The position numbers and the translations under genes are program-made. Shown in pieces: positions 34,801 through 49,800 of a DNA stretch of 64,000 bases. The stretch is taken from NCBI GenBank assembly GCA_041649995.1, contig JBAZMA010000007.1, forward strand, positions 39,599-103,598. Direction: 5' to 3'. The notes under the pieces are model-generated. The model saw only the letters and a program-made list of their open reading frames with translations, was not told the origin of the DNA and did no database searches. Numbering within the stretch: the stretch's first letter is position 1; the number at the start of each line of letters is the position of its first letter. This stretch comes from JBAZMA01 sp041649995. Its GTDB lineage: Bacteria; Omnitrophota; Gorgyraeia; Velamenicoccales; Velamenicoccaceae.

Positions 34801-37800
34801 AACGCCAACCATCCGTCCAACCCGTATTCCTGGGATGAGATGTTCGACGCGGCCAAGAATCTGCAGGTGGGCAAGTGGTATTTGACAAGACAGATCCCGC
34901 TCATGCTCAGGAATCACAATCTTCCTGTGACCGCTGAAAACGTCCTCTGGGCTTATAACGGAGGCATCGGCAGGGTTGTCAACGGCCAGATGTATGATGA
35001 AACCAGGAATTATATCAACGCCTACAGGAACGGTACGCTTTTGAATGGCGCGGCTTACAGAGATCGGCCGGGAGTTCAGCCGGCGATCGCCGCTGCCGCG
35101 CCCCAGGCCCTGCCTGCTCTGCCTGCCGTGGTCATTGACGGCCGCGTCATCAGGGTCGGCAACGAAGCCTTCCAGATCCGCGGCGTGACAGTGGGCCATG
35201 AATTCAGCGCGGCCCAGGCGGATCTCGTCAGCCAATTGAATGCCAATACCGTGAAGTCTTACAGGCCTGTGGCGCGCGAAGTTTTGGACGCTTTGGCGCA
35301 GCGTCAGGTGCGGGTCATTATCGGCTTCAACAAGGAAGAGATCGTCAGCGGTTATTACCTGGGGTATATCCACCGCTACGCGAGCCATCCGGCTGTTTTG
35401 GCCTGGTCTCTGGGCAATGAATACAATATGCATCCCGAATATTTTGTGACGATCCCGACGGACGCCTCTCCGGAAGCCCGCGCGGAATTGACCCGTCAGG
35501 CTGAGTTCAAGTGGGCGCGGATCCTGGAAAGGTCAGCCAGATCCGTCCACGAGCTTTATCAGCAGCAGCCGGCCCTGCGGCCGATCCCTGTCACGACAGC
35601 TCACGGAGAACTGCCTACGGCTGAGTTCCTGGCTGCCGCGCCTTCTGTTGATTTCTGGGGCATTAATTCTTACAGGTGGAATGATCCCGCGGCCTTCACG
35701 GGCGGCAAGAGCATTTTTGATGAATGGCAGGCCCTTTCTTCTAAGCCCATGTATCTGTCTGAAGCCGGAGCTGATTCCTACAAGACAACGCAGGTTACGG
35801 CCGGGCCGGATGGAAGACAGATCGTCAACGGCCAGATTGATGAGCAGGCGCAGGTTAATGCCAACCTGAAGATATGGAGGCAGGTCGATGCCCGCCGCGA
35901 TATTGCCTCAGGCGTGACCTTTATGTCTTTGCAGGACGAGTGGCATAAGGCCGGCAATCCGCAGACTCAGGATGCCGCCGGGTTCATGCACGCGGGCGTG
36001 CCCACGGATGGTTTTGCCAATGAAGAGTATTGGGGCCTGTTCAACGCCGACGGAACACCGAAGCTTGTTGTGGGCGCTTTGGCCAAGAGCTGGGGCGTCC
36101 CGACCACGCCCGCCGATCGTTCCAAGATCCTTGAGATCGGCCGCGAATTGCAGAAGGCCGCTGGTGTTCTCCAGACGGCCCAGGACCAGGTCGCCGCCCT
36201 GGAAGCGCAGAGAGCGGCTATGGAAGATGAACTGCGCAAAGTCGACGCGCAGATTTCCGGAACGACTTTGACCATCACAGAACACCAGACCACGGTGACA
36301 GGCCTGAGGCCTGTCGTGGAAAAAGCACTGGCTGAGCATAAGGCCGCGCAGACATCCGTGGCGCAGTGGCAGGAAAACAATTTGAAGGCCCTGGAAGGCG
36401 CTTACGATCGTCTGAATCAGGGCATTCTGGACGGCACAAGGCATTTTGCCACCGAAGTCAGGCCTGCCGTTACTGTCAAAGAAATTTTAGGCCTCAGCTT
36501 CCTGGGTCTCTTGTCTTTGGGCATTATTGCCGCCGGCGCCAAGAGGAAGAACCGCTTTGCCCGCGCCATCGGCGGCATAGGCCTGGCTCTGGTCATAGGC
36601 AGCGGGGCTATGCTGGGCATGGGATACGGTTTGAGCGACGCGCATCAGGATGCGGCTGTTTTCGCGGGCAGGCATCTTGGAATGGATGCTTACCAGGATA
36701 TGAATTTAGGGCCCTATCAGATCACGATGCCCGATGTGACGGCGTGGCAGGCCCAGGCCCAGCTGCCCGCGGCTGCGCAGCAGTCCTGGGATTACGCCAT
36801 TTTTGATGAAACACAGGCCCGCGCGGCCACAGATTTCCATTTCCGCGGAGCGGCCCGTTACTGGCAGAATATCAATAACACGATTGGTGTTACCGCCGAC
36901 CATATGACCGAAGAGCAGGCTGTTGTCCTGATCGCGTCCATGCACGGCGGCATCACGCCGCAGGCGTCTGAAGCGGGCCTGATCAAGTGGCATATGGACA
37001 CGCTTGCCCGCGCCAAGGGCCTCACCCCGCAATGGCAGACACCGGCCCAGCTGGAACAGACGCTCTTTGGCATCGGCCGCACCTACAATCTGAATGATGC
37101 TCAGGCCAGGGAAGCGGCCAGGGCCGCGCTTGCCGGCGGAGATCTGAACATGACGAAATTCTTCGGCTCCGAGGTCGGCAGGAATATGCTCGCCGAAATC
37201 GGGGCTAACCGCATTTATCCGACGGTCCAGGATGTCCTCGGCCCGGACGCGAATTCCCTGCTTGCCGGGTTCAGGCAGGGCGCGCTCATCGCCCAGAGAA
37301 TGCAGGCCTCAAACACAGCCCTGGGTCGTCATCTTCTGCCTGTGACCCAGGAGTCCGTGCAGCAGCAGGAAACCCAGACAAAGGTCCGCTTTGAAGAGGT
37401 CACAAAGAAGATCACGGAAGTGACGACCTCCTTGTCCAGGAGCCAGGCTGATCTTCAGGCCCTGCAGAGCAGAAAGGCCCAGCTGATCCAGTCCTTGAAT
37501 GACAAGGCCCGTGAGATCGCCTCTGCCAGGCAGACGCTGGTGAACGCGCAGCTGCAGCACAGGTTCTGGCAGCAGGAAATGACTTTGAGCGACGCGCTGG
37601 AAGCCAGCGCTGTTCCTGACAGGCAGGCCTGGACAGGCGATGCCGCGGCCCTGAACAATTTGAAAGCGAAGATCGACGAGCTGAGGGCGCAGGAAGCCAG
37701 GATGAACCAGGAGCTGGAGACCAATCCCGCCCTGACAGAGCCGCTGGAAGATGTGAGAACCCAGATCGCGCAGCTGGAACTCAGGGCCCAGGAACTTCAG

Positions 37801-40800
37801 GAGGTCTTCTCAACCGAAGCTGCCAGACAGGAATTGGAGCAGGCCAGGACCCAGCTGCAGGCTTCCCGCGACAGGCTTGAGGAAACGATCAAGCGGTTGT
37901 CGCAGGTGGAAGCCGTGCCGCAGCAGCCCATTGACCCGGCCAAGACCCTGGAAGCCATTAATCAGCTCAGCCAGGACATCGTCCAGGTCCAGACCGATAT
38001 GGCGGCCCTGAACGCGACCATCCAGAAGATATTGAAAGACCCCAAGGTCATGCAGAAGGACCAGTTGTTGTCCGTGTATCTGAACCTGGAAACCCAGGCG
38101 CACAACGCGCTTCTGAATCTCGGCCAGGTCGGTCCTTTCAGCGTCGGCTTTAATGTCGGAGGCAAGGCCGCGCCGTATATTACGCTGGCCAACATCGGCA
38201 ACGGTATCGTGAACAACAGCATCAACGGGGCCAGCGGATATACCATGGCGGGAATTGCCGCGATCGACGCCCTTTCCGATATCATCCAGCAGCCCAACAC
38301 CGAAAAGCTCTTTAACGGCGACGGCGGCGTCATAGTCCCCGATTGGAGGGGAGAAAACTTCTCAGGCCTGCACCTGTTGTTCTTCAAGATCGGCGTGGAC
38401 AACGGCAGATTTACGATCAGGACGGAGGCCCCGAGAGTGGGCGTGGACTTAGGCAGGGTCGTTCGCGCCAATATCGGGCTGAATCCCGACCACGGCTGGC
38501 TGCCGGATCCCAAGATCGGCGTGCTGGGCATGAAGATCCTGCACACGGAATTCGGTGATTTCCATTATTTCCCCAGGATCAACCTGCAGGAGAACACCGT
38601 GGATCCTCAGGGTTCAAGGGGATACATGAACCTGACAAACCCCGGTGAAGGCCTGAATGAAGCTATCGGCTACGCCCTGAAATTCGTCTTCAAGGGCGAG
38701 AAGCCCGAGAGATTTTCCGGCGTCGTTATCTACAGCCTCAGGCAGAAACAGGCCTATGTGGAGATGCTGACCAACACGGATCTTCGTTTTGATTATCTTA
38801 TTGAACGCCAGGGACCGACGCAGAGGATTTACCGCCGCAATCTGACAACAGGCCAGACCGCCCTGTTGTCTGAGGCGGATATGTATTATCCCAAGGCCGA
38901 CCGCGAAAGAAATAACGGCATGGAGACAGAGACATTCTTGAGAAGGAGCGCCGGCTGGATGGAACAGGACGGCGTCCAGAGGATCAGCGGCATGGCCGAT
39001 CTCCAGAGAAGCGTTATGTATCTGCAGGCCCTGAATCATTACGGCCTGGAGGTTGATCCCGCGACCCGCCAGATGTATCCGTTCTCAAGGCTGGAAGATA
39101 TCCCCACAGGCCTGCAGGTCACCGACCTTCCGCTCGTCCAGCAGGAAACGTTCAAGAGGCAGGCCGGCGCCATCACGACCCTTCCTGCTGATCAGCTCGC
39201 CCTGGTGCGCGTGAATCCGGCTAACGGCCGCATCATTATTCCGGGCCTCAAGGCCGCGTTCATGGATCATTTCTTCAACACAGCCCAGCCGGGTGAATAC
39301 AGGACCTATGTTGTCAATAACGGCGTCGCCCCCCAGGTTATTCTGGAGGCGGCCCAGGCGCCTGCTGTCACGACCATCCCTAAAGGAACCGTGATCGAAA
39401 ACGGCAAAGAAAAGATCACCCTGGAAAGAGACACGCAGATCACCTTTGACGCCCGCTTCACCCAGAACAGCGCCTACAGATTGCCCAGGGGCCAGCAGGG
39501 TTCAGACAGCGCGCGGCCTTTCGCGTTCGTGGAGGCTGACACAGTCCGCATGCCGGCGATGATCGTCAGGACGTTCAGGGCGGAATCTCCCCGCACGGTT
39601 TACATTTTTGATCAGGCCCAGGCCCAGGTCATTCCCACGCAGTCCATTCAGAGGGGCCAGAGCATTACCATCAACTTCGGCGGAAAGTATCAGCCGCTGG
39701 TCCTGGATCAGCCGGGCACAGTCGTTACGTTTGCCAAGCCGTTTGCCGTGGACATGATGGTCAACGGCCAGGTCGTCACGATTCCGGCGATTGTCGAATA
39801 TCCGAAAGCCAAACCCGCGGAATCGCCTGACACCTACGGCACCATGATCGACCTGGCCACAGGGCAGAGCACGACCATGCAGAATCCTCCGGCCGGCGGA
39901 TTACGGGAAACGACGATGGATGAGCTGGTCCGCGAACTGGGTATGGCGCCGACGAATCTGGACATGGCAGGACAGCAGGCGCCGCCGCTGGCTTTGAATA
40001 AGGAATACATTGATTATCTTGACCGGGTCAAAGGCCTGGCCAGAATGGCGCAGACCTACAGGGATTCGGAAGTCCTGCATCAGTGGAGGCAGAATGTTTA
40101 TGTGAACCTGCGCCGCGCCTCTGAAGCCGTGCTCGCCGACATTGACGCCAAGAAGGGCATGCAGTATTGGGTCGCGCAATACGGCGTGTGGAGAGGCGAG
40201 TCGCTGGAATGGATCGAGACCAATATCGCAAAACAGCAGGAACTGCTGGAGAAGGCCCAGGAGGCCCATGCCGAGGCCCTGGCAGAAGCCCGCAAGGGCC
40301 TGGAAGAACTGCAGGCGCAGCTTGCGGATATGCAGGCGAGCATTCAGAATTATGAAACCTTAAGAGACCAGGCGCGCGCCAACGGGAATTTCGGCCTGGC
40401 GGATTATTATAATGACCTGATGGCCCAGACGGTTGTCAACCGCGCCGAAACAAACGCCGAGATCACGCAGGGGACCCGCTATGTCGCGGCCTTGACCCAG
40501 GGCACGGATACTTCCATCAACGAGAACCTTGATCTGGTCAACGCGCAGAACGGCCTGACCGAATGGCAGAAGAGACAGCAGGATCTGCCGACGGTTGAAG
40601 ACTGGAAGAAGGATCCGCGCGCGACAGCCAGCCAGTGGGCCAATTCCCAGTTTGAAATGGCGCAGCAGGAACTTCTGGACGCGTTCAAGGGCATTGATTA
40701 TGTGAACACGAAGATCAGGAACGTCCTGCGCGGTTTGGGCAGCCTGGAACAGGAATACCAGCGCGCGACCGAAGGCTACCAGGCTTTGAATAACGAGCAC

Positions 40801-43800
40801 CAGACTTTAGAGCTGCCCAACAACAACGAACCGACTTCAGACAAGGGCTCCTGGAGCATCGAGTGGCTGGATTGGCAGCAGGCGGAAGCCCAGAGAAAGC
40901 TCGATGAGCTGGCAGGTCTGAACCTGCCTGAAGAAGAGAGGGCCAGGCAGGAGAAGATCTTGAGAAACGCGACGGATTACTGGACCGCGCGCGCTGCCGA
41001 CGCCAGGACCCGCTATCAGGAACTGACTGGCTCGGCCTGGAACGGCGAACATCACGAAGCGGGCGAAGGTTCCAAGATCCAGACAGCCCAGGATTATATG
41101 GGAGAGTCCCTGGATGAATACAATGAGACCGTCGCTTATCTGGAAGATTTGAAGACCAAGGTGGACGAGGACGATCAGATCGTTTCCCTGGTCGAAGCCC
41201 AGGCCTACCTCGATACGATCCTCAAGAAATATAACGGCGGAACATTCTCAGACACATTGAAATATCTCGCCCAGCGCACGGAAGCGGTCCAGGCCAATGT
41301 CACGCAGCTCTATAAGTATCTGTCCGCGCGCGACGATATGATGGACAAGGTGGGTGAGATTTCCGAGCAGGGCATAGAGGCCCAGATTCAGCGCAAAAAA
41401 CTTTATGACGAGGCCGGGCGGCTTGAAGCCATGGAGCAGAGGCTCAGGTCCGCGTACCCGCAGCTGCCTTCCTCAGCCTTCTTCGGCAAACGCCAGCTGG
41501 GCGCCATCATTGAAGCCGAGAATCCCCAGGGGTATCTGGGCGCGGCCGTGACCGAAGGATTGCTGGGCAACAACGCCATGGCCAATAGCGTCTTCCAGAT
41601 GGCTGACGGCAAGCACAAAGTGGATGTGTATTCCGTCGGATTCCAGCTGGAACAGGGCACTCCTTCGGTCCAGAGCGCCGGCGTCGGCATCCGCAGCGCG
41701 CTGGGCGAGAATGCCAATAATTTCCTGGCTATCGGATACAAGACGCGCGATTCGTACCGCCAGACGCAGAAGAAGGCCGAGGACGGAACCCTGCAGAACG
41801 TGACCGAGCACATTCAGGACCAGAGGCTTGTCCTGTTTGAACAGCTTACCTATTCCAACGGCCGCACGAGCGCCTCCTATGTGGGTTATGCCGACGTGTC
41901 CATGGCGCAGAATTCCACGGTCCAGGTGCACAACCTCCATTTGCGCGATGATTTCGCCAAGAATTTCTTCTGGGAATTGAAGGCCGGCGCCATTTTCACG
42001 GACGCCAGCGAAACAGCCGGCCTCGTCGCGCATGACGCCGAAGGCAATGAAATAGAGATGCCTATCGACCTGGCGGTCAAAGAACATCTGATGTATGCCA
42101 GCGCCGGCATCGGCTGGCATAATGACGACAACACCTCCATGATCAAGATTTTTGTCAGGCCTGAATCCGATTCCAGCGAGTGGAGCGAAGGCCGTTTCCT
42201 GCTCTTCGGAGTGGCCGGCAAGCAGGCTGTTTTGAGGACGAAGAACCTGGAGGCGGATATTGCCGGTGAAGTCATGTATGGCGGGGCTAACACGCTTAAA
42301 GCGCGCGGCATGCTGGAATTCAGGCTGCCCGGCGAAAAGATCAGGGCCAGGATCGGCGGCGTGATCAAGGACAGGTTCGACACCAGAGGCGCCATCGTCA
42401 GTCTGGAAGTGCCCACGCCGTTCTTCCGCGATACGACGACAGAGATCAAATATGAGCCGACCTGGTTTAACGGCGGCCGCGTGGATAACTGGGGCGTGAC
42501 CTTCGGGCCCATCTTAAATATCGGCAAAGACAGGGTGCCGGCCTTTGTGTGCGCCGATGGCCCGATGAAAGGCAGGGTCATGGGGATTCCCGCCAATGAC
42601 CCGCTGGCTTCTTATCTGGCTATGTATCCGCAGGCCAGCCGGAACGTGGCCGTAACCTTGAACGGCATCGAGCCTGAAACCAATCCTGTCGTCAATGTTA
42701 CGGTGGACGGCAAAGTCTTCCTTTACGGCCCGAAAGCCCAGGACATGAGAAAGGCCTTCTTCCTCGGGCCCAACGCTCCTTCAACGCTCGGTATCCTGCA
42801 TTTCTTTGACGGCGCCAATCTGCCGAGAGGCCTGGATAAGGCCATGTATGAGCAGGGTATCCTGACAGCCCTGGGCACGATGATGCCTGAAGAACTCCAG
42901 GCCGCCAGAATCCAGATTGACCAGGCCCCGGGGCCCAGGCAGGGACAGTATTATTTTGACATGCCCGTCAACCAGAGAACTTATCGCATTTACCTGGGAG
43001 ACGATAAGACCCTGGTTGTCCTGCCGCAGACAGCGCGCGAAAAACTGAATATCCTCACCGCCTACCCCGCGGTTATGGAATTCACGCTGCCCGGCTTTGA
43101 CATGGCTGAAGGCGATTTGAACGCCGATGCCCTCGTGTATGTCCCCAACGGCCCGACAGTCCGCCTGAGCGCCGCGGATGTCCGGCAGGCCGCCCTGGAA
43201 GGACGCATCTATTCCTTCGGCATCGGGAAAACCAATGAGATCGGCGAACCCGTGTATCACTTCGAGGTCAGGGACTTCAAGGGCATCAGCCAGGGAGAGC
43301 TGGTCCTGCATCCTGCAGCCATGAGAGCTATCCGCGACCTGCAGAACGTCGATAATTATTTTGTCGTGCCGTCAGACGCGGCCCAGGATCGCAGGGGAAG
43401 GGCCGGCAGCCGGTCCACCTATATGACGGAAGCGCAGATCGCTGCCGGCTTGAGAGACGGTGTATTCGCCTTTATCGAAGAAACGCCGATGCCGGGCTTG
43501 AAACAGTTCAAGCTCGTGGTCAAGGCCACAGGCGAAGGCATTTCTTCGCCCAGGCTTATGGCCCAAAGGAACCTGGCTTACAGGCAGGGCCGGTTGTTTG
43601 TGGACGCTGAAGGCAAGATCCAGATCGCGCCCGCGCCCAATGACGTTCCTGCCGGTTCCAGGGTCATCGCTCTCGTGAATCAGCCGGACCAGGAACGCGG
43701 TTACTTAAGGACTTATGTGACGGAAGATGTCCTGCGCCAGAGCATCACAGACGCCGGCTGGAACGGACAGCATCTGGCATCCACGCAGCTGCAAAATGAC

Positions 43801-46800
43801 GAGGGCTTGTACATGTGGTTCAGGGATAAGGGCGAGGCCAACGGCATTTTTGACAGAAGCACCGATGATGTTGTGTGGAAACCGTATCCGGCCGACAAGC
43901 ACCTCATCCGGGACAAGGCGCTTATGCAACAGGCTGAGCAAGACCTGCTGGACGGCTGGAAGGCTGTTTACTCTGTGGGCATGGGTAATGTTCCCATGGA
44001 ATTCCACGCCGCGGCCAGGCCTGTGCTGGAAGACATCTACGCGCGCCATATCGTCGCTGTGGCTGCCGACGGCGCGGTGCGTTATATCCCCGAAGACAGG
44101 ATGGCGGAAAACTTTGATTATCTCAAGGGTGTTTACAAGAACAAGGGCAATGTCATGAAGCTGACCGCCGACGGCCAGGTGAGCGCCAGGTATTATTTCG
44201 GCAAGGACATGGAAGATTCCCACGCCGTTCTTCTCATGCAGGACCCGGCGACGAAAAATATCGACGCGCACGTCTATAGCCTGGACGCGACAGGCAGGCC
44301 TTCGGCGCGCCTGGGCCTTTCCGTGGACAAGGGTGTGATCACGATCACAGACCCCAACGGCCTCCCGGTCAAGGTCAAGAGGGTCAGGGTCATCGAGAAT
44401 CCGAAACCCGTCGGCATTATCGGCGTGGACGGCTGGGGCCAGACCGCGGTGACCCAGTTCGGCGACAAGCTGATCGTGGACGCGGATGACACATTTGGCG
44501 ATGCCAGAAGGCTGGATCCCACGCTTGCGCAGGTAACAGGGGTTCCGGATAATGCCAGGGCTTCCAGGGTTTTCAATGTTCCTGACTGGAAGGGGCAGGG
44601 CTTTACAGCTCCTCATGTGGGCTGGTCTGTGGATATGGGCGAAAGGACCTTGACGCTGGAAGGAAGGTCTTACACCTTCACCATGATCTATAACATCAAT
44701 AACGCGGGCAAGATTGACCGCGTCTTCGGCGTCAGGAACGGACAGGAACAGATCGACGTTAAGTTCGACGGCAGTGTGTTTATCGTCTCCAACGAGCTGC
44801 TCGGAGGCAGCGAAGGCGCGGCGTATTATGTGGAAAAAGACGCTCAGGGCAATTACACCGGTGTCCTGAAATTCTCCACGACCCAGGACATCAGCTTAAC
44901 GAGCCTGCCGGATGCGTGGACAAACGGCATGCATTCCATCTACGAATACCTCAAGGGCCTGCCCGGCCATAATCCCGTCAATCCGTTTGATCCCCAGATC
45001 ACGTGGAAGAGGATCAATATTGTTAATCCGTCCGGCAGGATCCTCGCGTATTCCTACCAGGCCTTCCGTAACAGCGAAGTCCCTGTGGCCAAGATACTCA
45101 TCTTTAAGGACGAGCAGGGCAGGGAAAGGGCCATGCTGGACGTTGATGACAGTTTTGGCGGCAACAGCATCAGCTTGAGGTTCGACCTTTCCAGGAACGC
45201 CCGCACCGGCTTGCTTGATCCTGTGGCTTTGTCCCATCACATTTCCGCGCAGCGCGAGCTGATCATTGATTTTTACCTGAATCGCGCTGTGATTGAAAAG
45301 AGGAATGAGGAAGCTCTGGACAGGTATCTGGCTTCCAGGGAAATCCTCAAGAGAAACGGCCTGTTCAACGCGGGGTGGCAGGATCTCCTGGCCAATCTGG
45401 ACAGCTTTACCAACGTTGAAGATTCGGGTAATCCTCATCGCGTTGAACGCAGGGAAGACTTCACGTATGAGGGTCGTTATGCCGGATTATTCAAAGCCTT
45501 GCAGATTTATATGACGGATAACACGGAATATATCATTTATAGCGACCCTGTCGGGAAAAAGAAAGTCGGTTTCGGTCAGCTCCCGGTGCCGGGCCAACTC
45601 AATGGCAGCGGCATTGTAGAACAACTCAAAGAAATGGGACTGGATCTGGAAAGAGGGCTCATCACCTCCAACAACACCGCTTTCTTCACCGCTACAAATA
45701 ATAATGAAGGCGAGGTTTATTATCAGGCTGTCCGCGATTTCTACGGCAATAAGCTGACGCAGATCTTCTACAGGGACAGCCAATACCAGCGGCCCTTCCT
45801 GGCCATGTATGGTTATGAGTATGACCAGAACGGTATCGGCGGCAGGGCCGCGCTCCTTGTCCCTGTGGCCCCGGGCCAGTGGGCCGTCTGGAAAACATCC
45901 CGATACGAAGATATGCAGAAGCTCACGCTCAGGGACCTGGGTGAGAACAGCGTGCCGTATTCCGCGAATATCTTTACGCACGAGATCTCCCAGTTCAATC
46001 CGCTGCCTCAGTCGGTCATCGCCCTTCAGACGGCTGATCCTTATGCCAATTACGCCCAGGTCCGTGAGCTTATGGACCGCATGGCCGGCTCAAACGAGCT
46101 GATCAAGAAATACAAATCAGGCTTAAACGGCGAGGGCAGGCTTGTGACTCTTCTGGACGGCTATAGATTAGACACCCAGAACAATGCCGTAGGCGATCCT
46201 CGCCGCGTCACGTTCATGGTTACGGATGTGGACGCTACCAGCGCCATTGAGGCCGGTCCTTTTGTCTTCGGTGTTGTGAAAGAAGCTTTCACAACGAATT
46301 ATGACCCGTCCAAGGGCACCGAGCCTCTGCGGTATTCTCCACGCAACTGGGCGGACCATCAGTGGCTGGTCCATCGTAACGGGTTTGAGCTCCTTTGCCC
46401 GGCCAATGAACCACCGTCCGTCAAATACACCTATACCAGCGCCATTCCCGGACAGGAAAATTCCCAGTGGGTCATTGAAGACCTGGTCGGAGGCTGGCCG
46501 TACAAGAAGGGTAATGCCCCATCCTGGTCGCGAGAAATTGCCCGCTTGCCCATAACGCCTTCTTCTGAAGTGTCTGTCTTTGACGGGGCTTTCCCGTTCT
46601 ATGAAAAGCAGACCCTGGCTTACAGTATTTTCAGCGACGAAGTCGCCGGGGAGCTTGCGACGACGCAAATGACGCATCCGGAAAGGGCGACACAAAAGGA
46701 TTTTTCGACCGATGTTCTGATGCGCGAAAAAGACGGCATGAGAGAATATGTCCTCAGGCAGGAGCTTCAGCGCAAGCATAAAGTGCTCAGGGAATGGATC

Positions 46801-49800
46801 GCCGAACGCCGGTATGTCAATATCGCTACAGCCGAACCGTCCCGGCCGGTGTTTGATTTCTCGGGGACGAACGCCTCCCAGTCCGGCGATGTCGATCCGG
46901 CCGCCTCTTCTGAAGTGAAGCTCATCAATCTCCTGTATGGGGCGTTCGCTCTCTTCGTCATCTTTGTGCCGCTGGCAATCGGAAAGTGGCTTAGAATCCG
47001 CGCGAGAAAGAATGAAAAAGCGGAGCAGTCCGCCTCCTCTGAAGGCAAGGCGCTGCTGTTTACCGAAGCGCATAAGGAGCAGGCGCTGGAGCGTATTGCC
47101 ATCAATATCCTTGGCACCATGGAGGTCGATGAGACGAAAGAGGTCGTCGCCCTGCTCCGGAGGTTGAAATATGAGAAAACGCAGGCGGACATGGCCCAGT
47201 TAGAGGCTTACTACAGAAATAATGTGATGCGTGTTTCAGACGGCCCTCTGGAAGGTAATTTCCTTTATCATTTGACCGTCAACTACATGCAGATGATCGC
47301 CCTGAGGGAAGCCATTGCCAACGAGGAAGGCCGGGGCTTTGATCATATGACGCAGCATGACCGCTATCTTAATGAAATGGACGAATCAGCCATGACCTCG
47401 TTCATTTTCGTGCGCTGGGCTATCAAGAACGGCAATAAAGAGAGCCGCGCCGCCGCTCAGCAGGGGCATGACAGTAACTGGACGCCGACCTGGTATGACG
47501 CGCACCTGGGCGAATTAGCCGAGCGGCACAGAAAACTCATGGCTGAGAGCGCTGCCGGGAATGATGTTTCCAGCCCCGCTTTGAATATGGATAAATTTGA
47601 AGATCTGTATTTTGAGAAAGGCATGATCCGGACGAAAACCGGCGGAAGGGACGCTTCTCAGACCGTTCCGATGTGGATCTCTCCGAACCAAAATCCGGCC
47701 GGCACGCTGGAACAGCGCCAGGAGGATGAACGGCGCATGAACCATCGCCGCGTTGTCATGAATTTCGTCCAGGGCGTCGTGCGTCTGAGAGACCTCCTGC
47801 CTGACGCGCCTCTGGAACATGCCGCGTGGGTCCACCGTGTTGATGATTGGATGAGGCAGGTGAAGGCGGTCAGGGCGATCCTGGCGGATAAGGCGTCCAG
47901 CGAGGACGGGAGGGAAGAAGCGCAGAACGTCATCCGGAAGGTCGAAAGGGAGATCATCGCGGCGCTTAAGAGCGGCAAATACGCGCCTATCGGCGAGGTC
48001 TTTGAAGTCCACATCAAGGCCATTATGAAGGACCTGGACGTTGACGCAGCGGCCGGCTACGGGATCAAGAATGATTGGGTCACCATCCGCAATCTTATGG
48101 TCAATCTTTTCGGCATGGATGCAGGCCAGATCGACGCGACGGTCGGGGCTTATGAGGCTTTTAAAGAACGCGAGGGCCGCGACCTTCTACCCATGTCCCA
48201 CCGTAACTTCGATATCATTCACCTCTTGCCGCATTTTGTGTTTGTCCTGCTTGGCGGTATTGCCGCGTTTAATGCCAAATTCTTCGGAGCCTCCTTGCTG
48301 GTTTTTGCCAAAGGGGCCCTCGCGGCGCTGGCCTCGCCGTTAATCGTTGCCGCGGTCCTTATCACCGCGGGCATCGCCTTCCATGCGATAGGCAGTTATG
48401 TCAAGAGCCACCGGTATGAAGGCGACAACACGTTTAAGGTCAAAGAAGGACTGAGGAACAATCCTTATTTCTACAAGAATATTTCCCTCGCCCTGAGGAT
48501 TTTTGGCGTCGGCATTGTCATCGCCAGCCTTGTGGCGTTCCTGGCAACGGCTGTTCTTACCGTGCCGCAGATCATGCTTGTGGCTGTGCCGATAGGGATC
48601 GCTCTTGTTGAACTGGGTGGTATGGTTTCGCCTTTGCTGGTCAGCCGCCTGAGCGAATGGGCCCAGAAGAAGGCCATCGAAAAGCCGGCCTCCGGATTCT
48701 TTAATGTCTTGAATTCCCTGAGCCTTTATCCGACCAAACCGGTTTCTATCATCGCGCAGTCCCTGCGGCATTATCTGAGGCCGACCATGCCTGCCGGCGG
48801 CTGGATCGCGATGGCCATGTCTTATGTTTTCTATGGGGCTATGTGCTTCCTCTTTATGAAGCTTGGGATATTCCTTGTGACGGAAAGCTTTGAGATCTTC
48901 TTCGGCGTGCAGATCGAGCTGGGCAGTGTTGTTCGCGTGCTTTTGGCATCCTATCCCTTTATCCTGGCCCTGTATTTCCTGCGCTATGGGATCGGGCCGA
49001 TGTTGACAGCCGCGGCCTCCTTTATCCGCCAATGGCCGTTGCGCACCATAAGCCTGGCTCTCGTCGTTCTGCAGTTAACGGTTCTGCATCTGGCCGGTTG
49101 GCCGGCGGTTGTTTTGGCAGGGGTTATGGCAGGCAGCATGCTCTTTGAAGACCAGATCAAGGCGTCTTTGGCCAGCAAGCCGTATGTGCAGCAGATCCTC
49201 TCAGCCATCGAGGAAAACGCCCTGTTCACGCTCAGCAAGACCTTCTGGCATAAGAAGCGCGCCGAGGTATGGTCTCATTTGAACTGCAAGAACGCCTGGG
49301 CGCGCTGGTGCGTGGGCAATGACCAGATGCTTCTGGATCCCGTACTCCAGGATGTGGACCAGTTCGGGCCCAATTCTGTTGCCGCAAAAGAGATCAGGTC
49401 CAACGACAGCCGTTTCTATATGGGCGCGTTCATGGCCGGTATCTTTATCTTCATGATGGCTATTTCCGGCATCTTCTCCTTTAATCCTTTCATGGGCGTT
49501 GTGCTGACATTGTGCTATATGGGCGCGATGTTCAACCAGGTCCTGCGGTTCCATGGTTTGGTCGTGCATATGCTCAAGGCCGGATATAACGGGCCCAGCG
49601 CTATTGTCTTTGGAACGGCTGCGTTCATTGCCGCGCACGCGTTCGGCCTGCCTCTTCTTTCTTGCGCTTACGTGGCGATCGCCGGAATGTGGGTCGGGGG
49701 TTTTGTGGTGGGCTTGAGCAAATGGCTCGCCTCCTGGCCTAAAGACATGGTCCGCTTTGCCTCCCAGGTCCAGCTTCACTTCCTGTCCAAGGCCGGGCGT

